Positions 61,287 through 64,000 of a DNA stretch of 64,000 nucleotides are shown piece after piece; positions within the stretch are counted from its first letter, which is position 1, and each line of letters starts with the position of its first letter. The stretch comes from Acidobacteriota bacterium (lineage in GTDB: Bacteria > Acidobacteriota > Blastocatellia > Pyrinomonadales > Pyrinomonadaceae). The notes under the pieces were generated by a model. The model was not told the origin of the DNA. It made no database searches and worked only from the letters and a program-made list of their open reading frames with translations. The DNA is taken from positions 62,001 to 126,000 of the forward strand of contig JAOAPY010000010.1 in NCBI GenBank assembly GCA_025463135.1, in the 5' to 3' direction. Made by a program: the position numbers and the translations under genes.

Positions 61287-62855
61287 ATGAACTTACACGA
61301 CTTAATTTCAACAAAAGAGATTTCTGCGAACCTAAGTGGGGCGGCTCTCAGCCGTGATGAGGAAGTTCTAAACCGTTGCCTTAGGGCAAAACGGTACGAA
61401 GAGGCCGGTGACTATGAGGGTGCGCGCCAGGCCCTGGGGGATTGGTGGGAGCGTGTTGGTGAAACACCCAAGCTCGAGGGCTTAGGCGATCCGGCTCAGG
61501 CAGAGTTGTTGTTACGTGCTGGTTCCCTGTCGGGCAGGATCGGTAGTGCCAATCAGATCGAAGGGGCGCAAGAGATTGCAAAAGATCTGATCTCCCACAG
61601 CCACAGGATATTTGAAAAGCTGGAATTGGTCGAGAAGGTTGCGGAGACGCAGATTGACCTCGCGATCTGTTATTGGCGGGCCGGGGGTTTGGATGAAGCT
61701 CGCATAACTCTGCAAGAGACGCTCGACAAAATGAGCGATGGCGAAAGTGAGCAACGATTACGCGCTCTGGTGAGTATGGCGATCTTTGAGATCTCGGCGG
61801 CACGATACCGGGATGCGTTGCGCATTCAGATAGAATCCGCGCCCCTGTTCGAGCGCAGCAAGAATCATACGCTTAGAGGCATATTCCATAATGAGTATGC
61901 ACTGGCATTGCGGAACATTGGAGAAGCAGAATCAAGACCGGACTACAACGATCGTGCTTTGATCGAGTACACGGCTGCCGGTTACCACTTTGAACAGGCT
62001 GGTCACACTCGTTACCTGGCTTTGGTGGAAAACAATCTGGGATTTCTCTTTCTTAGATCGGGCAAGTTGATTGAGGCACATCAACACCTCAATCGCGCGC
62101 GCGCCCTGTTCGTGAAGCTCAAGGACAAAGGCAGCATTGCGCAAGTTGATGAAACTCGCGCGAGGGCCTTCCTGGCGCAGGGATCATATTCTCAAGCTGA
62201 AACGACGGTGAGCGGATCGGTGCGCACCCTGGAACAGGGTGATGAAAGCTCGCTTCTGGCGGAAGCCTTAACCACGCACGGACGGGCCCTGGCAAACTTG
62301 GAGCGCTTCGAGCGATCGCTCGGACAACTTAAGCGCGCGATTGCCGTAGCAGAGAAAGCCAGTGATCCGGAAAAGGCGGGTTTGGCGGCCCTGGCGATTG
62401 TGGAAGCACTGCCGGCCTATTTACCGCCGGTGGGGCTACGCGAATTCTACGGACAGGCGGAATCGCTTCTGGCTCAGTCACAAGCTCCCGGCGCCGAAGA
62501 TCGTTTAGGTCGTTGCGCGCGGGCGATACTTGCGCTCGGTGAGTCCCGCGGCGCTGGCTTAGGAAAAGCGGACGTGGCGGCCCTGGAAGACGGTGACGCG
62601 GGCGAAGCGCTGGAAGTGGTGGCTGCGAATCAGAAGTGGACCGGCTGTTCACTGGAGAATGAAGTGCTCCGCTATGAGGGTGAACTAATTCAACGAGCTC
62701 TCGAGACGGCGTCCGGAAGCGTAACCCGCGCGGCTCGAATGTTGGGAATTACACACCAGGGTCTCGCTTTTATCTTGAATGGACGGCATCGAACTCTATT
62801 GACTGTAAGAACGCCAGTCCGAAGGCGACGAAAAAGCATTTTCCGACCACAGTAA
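61287..62855 (+). CDS. TPR-repeat regulator with C-terminal Fis-type HTH
   Basis: The 522-residue protein is mostly TPR-like helical repeats (about 30-400; AKRYEEAGDYEGARQALGDW; AICYWRAGGLDEARITLQET; NNLGFLFLRSGKLIEAHQHL). The end (463-505) is a Fis/HTH_8-type helix-turn-helix (LIQRALETASGSVTRAARML; GITHQGLAFILNGRHRTLL) and then a basic tail (VRRRRKSIFRPQ). No sigma54-interaction or receiver domain is present, so it is not a classical NtrC protein. TPR plus HTH recalls peptide-sensing RRNPP regulators, with the order reversed. AAAGGA lies nine bases before the ATG. The secreted-peptide gene is divergent from it. Confidence 0.82.
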   Translation: MNLHDLISTKEISANLSGAALSRDEEVLNRCLRAKRYEEAGDYEGARQALGDWWERVGETPKLEGLGDPAQAELLLRAGSLSGRIGSANQIEGAQEIAKDLISHSHRIFEKLELVEKVAETQIDLAICYWRAGGLDEARITLQETLDKMSDGESEQRLRALVSMAIFEISAARYRDALRIQIESAPLFERSKNHTLRGIFHNEYALALRNIGEAESRPDYNDRALIEYTAAGYHFEQAGHTRYLALVENNLGFLFLRSGKLIEAHQHLNRARALFVKLKDKGSIAQVDETRARAFLAQGSYSQAETTVSGSVRTLEQGDESSLLAEALTTHGRALANLERFERSLGQLKRAIAVAEKASDPEKAGLAALAIVEALPAYLPPVGLREFYGQAESLLAQSQAPGAEDRLGRCARAILALGESRGAGLGKADVAALEDGDAGEALEVVAANQKWTGCSLENEVLRYEGELIQRALETASGSVTRAARMLGITHQGLAFILNGRHRTLLTVRTPVRRRRKSIFRPQ

Positions 62856-62907
62856 TTTGCCTTGTCCCTGACCGGTTGGTCATAAGCATCCTTTCTGCCT
62901 GACTGCA

Positions 62908-62950
62908 TTCGCCCGGCCTTTGCCTTTAACACGGGGCAACGGCCGGGCCT
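62908..62950 (+). terminator. hairpin terminator behind the TPR regulator gene
   Basis: GCCCGGCC and GGCCGGGC form an 8-bp GC-rich stem with a loop of about 22 bases, followed by a short, weak T-stretch (CGTTTGTCC). It lies between the regulator and the next gene. Confidence 0.5.
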
Positions 62951-63032
62951 GCGTTTGTCCTCTAAAGGCGGCATCAAATATCATGCGCCATGCAGTTTAT
63001 CTAAATTCCCCAAGCTAAGAGGAATGAGTTTC

Positions 63033-64000
63033 ATGAAGTATTTGACCTTAGTTATGACAGTCGTTTTGCTATTGGTATCCACCGGCAGCGTGACGGCGCA
63101 GACGGCGCGCAAGAGAACGACGGCGAGACCTCAGCCCGTAACCAAAGCGGTTGTCACGCAACCGGCCGTTGAATTGGAAGCACAGCCCACCGCGGCGGTA
63201 ACGCCCACCATCGTACCTTTGGACACGACCATCCCAGCGTCGCTCGCGATCTTGAATGGTCAGACCGTCACAGTTTCTGATCTCAACCCTCAGGTTGCAG
63301 AGGGGATTGGCAAGCTGGGAGAAAAGGTCGGCCAGGCGCGCAGTCAGATTCTTGAACTTCAAATCAACACGATGTTGCTTGATATTGAAGCAAAGAAACG
63401 AAAGCTGACATCCCAACAGGTCTATGAGTCGGAAGTAGCAAAACGCATCACCGATCCGACTGAGGCTGAGATCGCAAAGTTGCTTGACGCCAATCGCGCC
63501 AATCTTGCTGATAGCGATCCCAAAACGCTTCACGCCGATGCGATTGCCTACATAAAAAGCCAACAGGAGCAAAAGCTTTCGGAGGATCTGATTCGGCGAG
63601 CGAAGATTGGTAACCCGGTAGTCATGGGAGTCGACATCAACAGCCCGGATCTAAAGGCGACCGCGGTTCTGGCGACCGTCGGTGGACAACCAATCACGGC
63701 AGCTAGCCTGACAGAGAGACTGAAACCGATCATTTACCGCTTGCGGCTAAACGCCTACCAGGTTACCAGTCAGGCGCTGCAGCAAACGATTAACGATCTG
63801 CTCTTGCTGGCTGAAGCAAAGCGCCTCAACATGCCGCCTGAGAATTTTATTCGGACTGAAGTAACTGACAAAGTTCACACGCCAACCGATGCCGAAGTTG
63901 AGAAGTTCTACAACGAAAATAAAGCTCGCATTCCCGGGGATTTGGCGAGCGTTAAAAATTCGATCGCCGCATTTTTGAGAGAAAAGCAGGGACAGGTTTT
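63033..64000 (+). CDS. exported SurA-like protein, N-terminal part (cut by window end)
   Basis: The frame stays open to the end of the window (322 codons seen). A signal peptide (KYLTLVMTVVLLLVSTGSVT, cleavage after AQ) is followed by a Thr/Pro-rich linker and two SurA-N-like segments (SQILELQINTMLLDIEAKKR; LQQTINDLLLLAEAKRLNMP), each preceded by a short strand like LAILNGQTVTVSDL and LATVGGQPITAASLT. In related proteins I recall from this phylum a thioredoxin/DsbA domain follows; this cannot be seen here. ATG 63033 has GAGGA ten bases upstream; ATG 63024 is also in frame. Confidence 0.75.
   Translation, partial: MKYLTLVMTVVLLLVSTGSVTAQTARKRTTARPQPVTKAVVTQPAVELEAQPTAAVTPTIVPLDTTIPASLAILNGQTVTVSDLNPQVAEGIGKLGEKVGQARSQILELQINTMLLDIEAKKRKLTSQQVYESEVAKRITDPTEAEIAKLLDANRANLADSDPKTLHADAIAYIKSQQEQKLSEDLIRRAKIGNPVVMGVDINSPDLKATAVLATVGGQPITAASLTERLKPIIYRLRLNAYQVTSQALQQTINDLLLLAEAKRLNMPPENFIRTEVTDKVHTPTDAEVEKFYNENKARIPGDLASVKNSIAAFLREKQGQV

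Noticed and set aside
1-64000. Insertion sequences, prophage or integrative element
   Set aside because: No transposase, integrase, phage structural gene or target-site duplication was recognised; the repeats are short and non-coding.

Overview
The window looks like chromosomal DNA of an Acidobacteriota member, most likely class Blastocatellia. This is inferred from gene content: two adjacent GWxTD-domain secreted proteins, a TPR regulator with a Fis-type helix-turn-helix, an ankyrin protein with a Cys-rich cytoplasmic N-terminus of a type I associate with this phylum, a propeller histidine kinase, and PilZ and Yip1-TPR membrane proteins. The cell plan is diderm (TamB, a BamA-type Omp85 protein, PBP1b-type synthase). 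Coding density is high, genes lie on both strands, and I found no rRNA, intact tRNA, transposase, phage gene or CRISPR array. LAYOUT. 1-7 kb, mostly minus strand: 5' end of pyruvate kinase, TMEM175-like channel, TlpA-like lipoprotein, YacG, Crp/Fnr regulator, a REC-GGDEF diguanylate cyclase (plus), a membrane protein (plus), a site-2 protease and HU. 7-11 kb: signal peptidase I, Yip1-TPR protein, CarA. 11-16 kb, minus: coiled-coil secreted protein, two PilZ proteins coupled to an AI-2E-type permease, acetyl-CoA synthetase. 16-20 kb: a frameshifted J-domain gene, a membrane-anchored protein, a MazEF-type toxin-antitoxin pair, a DUF72 protein, a secreted protein and a very short metallothionein gene. 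20-29 kb, minus: ankyrin protein, pseudouridine-5'-phosphate glycosidase, a response regulator/histidine kinase pair, a secreted protein. 29-36 kb: M19 dipeptidase, small hydrophilic protein, HemW, Cmk, RibE, DUF2059 protein and a RibBA whose GTP cyclohydrolase II half is degenerate. 36-49 kb, plus: an envelope-biogenesis block of TamB, BamA-type protein, SurA-like chaperone, patatin and PBP1b-type synthase. 49-58 kb: AcpS, PgeF, DsbD-N-like protein, RlmN, two GWxTD proteins, TatC and TatA. 58-64 kb: nitroreductase, ATP-dependent DNA ligase, a small secreted peptide divergent from a TPR/Fis regulator, and the start of a SurA-like secreted protein cut by the window end. WHAT STANDS OUT. Intergenic space is filled with several families of palindromic or inverted repeats plus low-complexity word repeats. 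In many places these reach into genes: they carry or touch the stop codons of tlpA-like, histidine kinase, dipeptidase, cmk, surA-like, pgeF, dsbD-like and rlmN genes, and they encode the hydrophobic signal-peptide cores of the SurA-like protein and the histidine kinase. The best candidate for an undescribed functional system is the divergent pair at 60.9-62.9 kb, a secreted Cys-containing peptide with a sigma70-like promoter facing a TPR-HTH protein, which resembles the logic of peptide/TPR-regulator signalling. Other notable points are the zinc-ligand-less RibA half, the TatC with a loop about 100 residues too long, the hidden metallothionein, the J-domain gene broken by one base, and the receiver domain lacking its conserved lysine. 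All function assignments come from motif recognition by eye; no database search was run.
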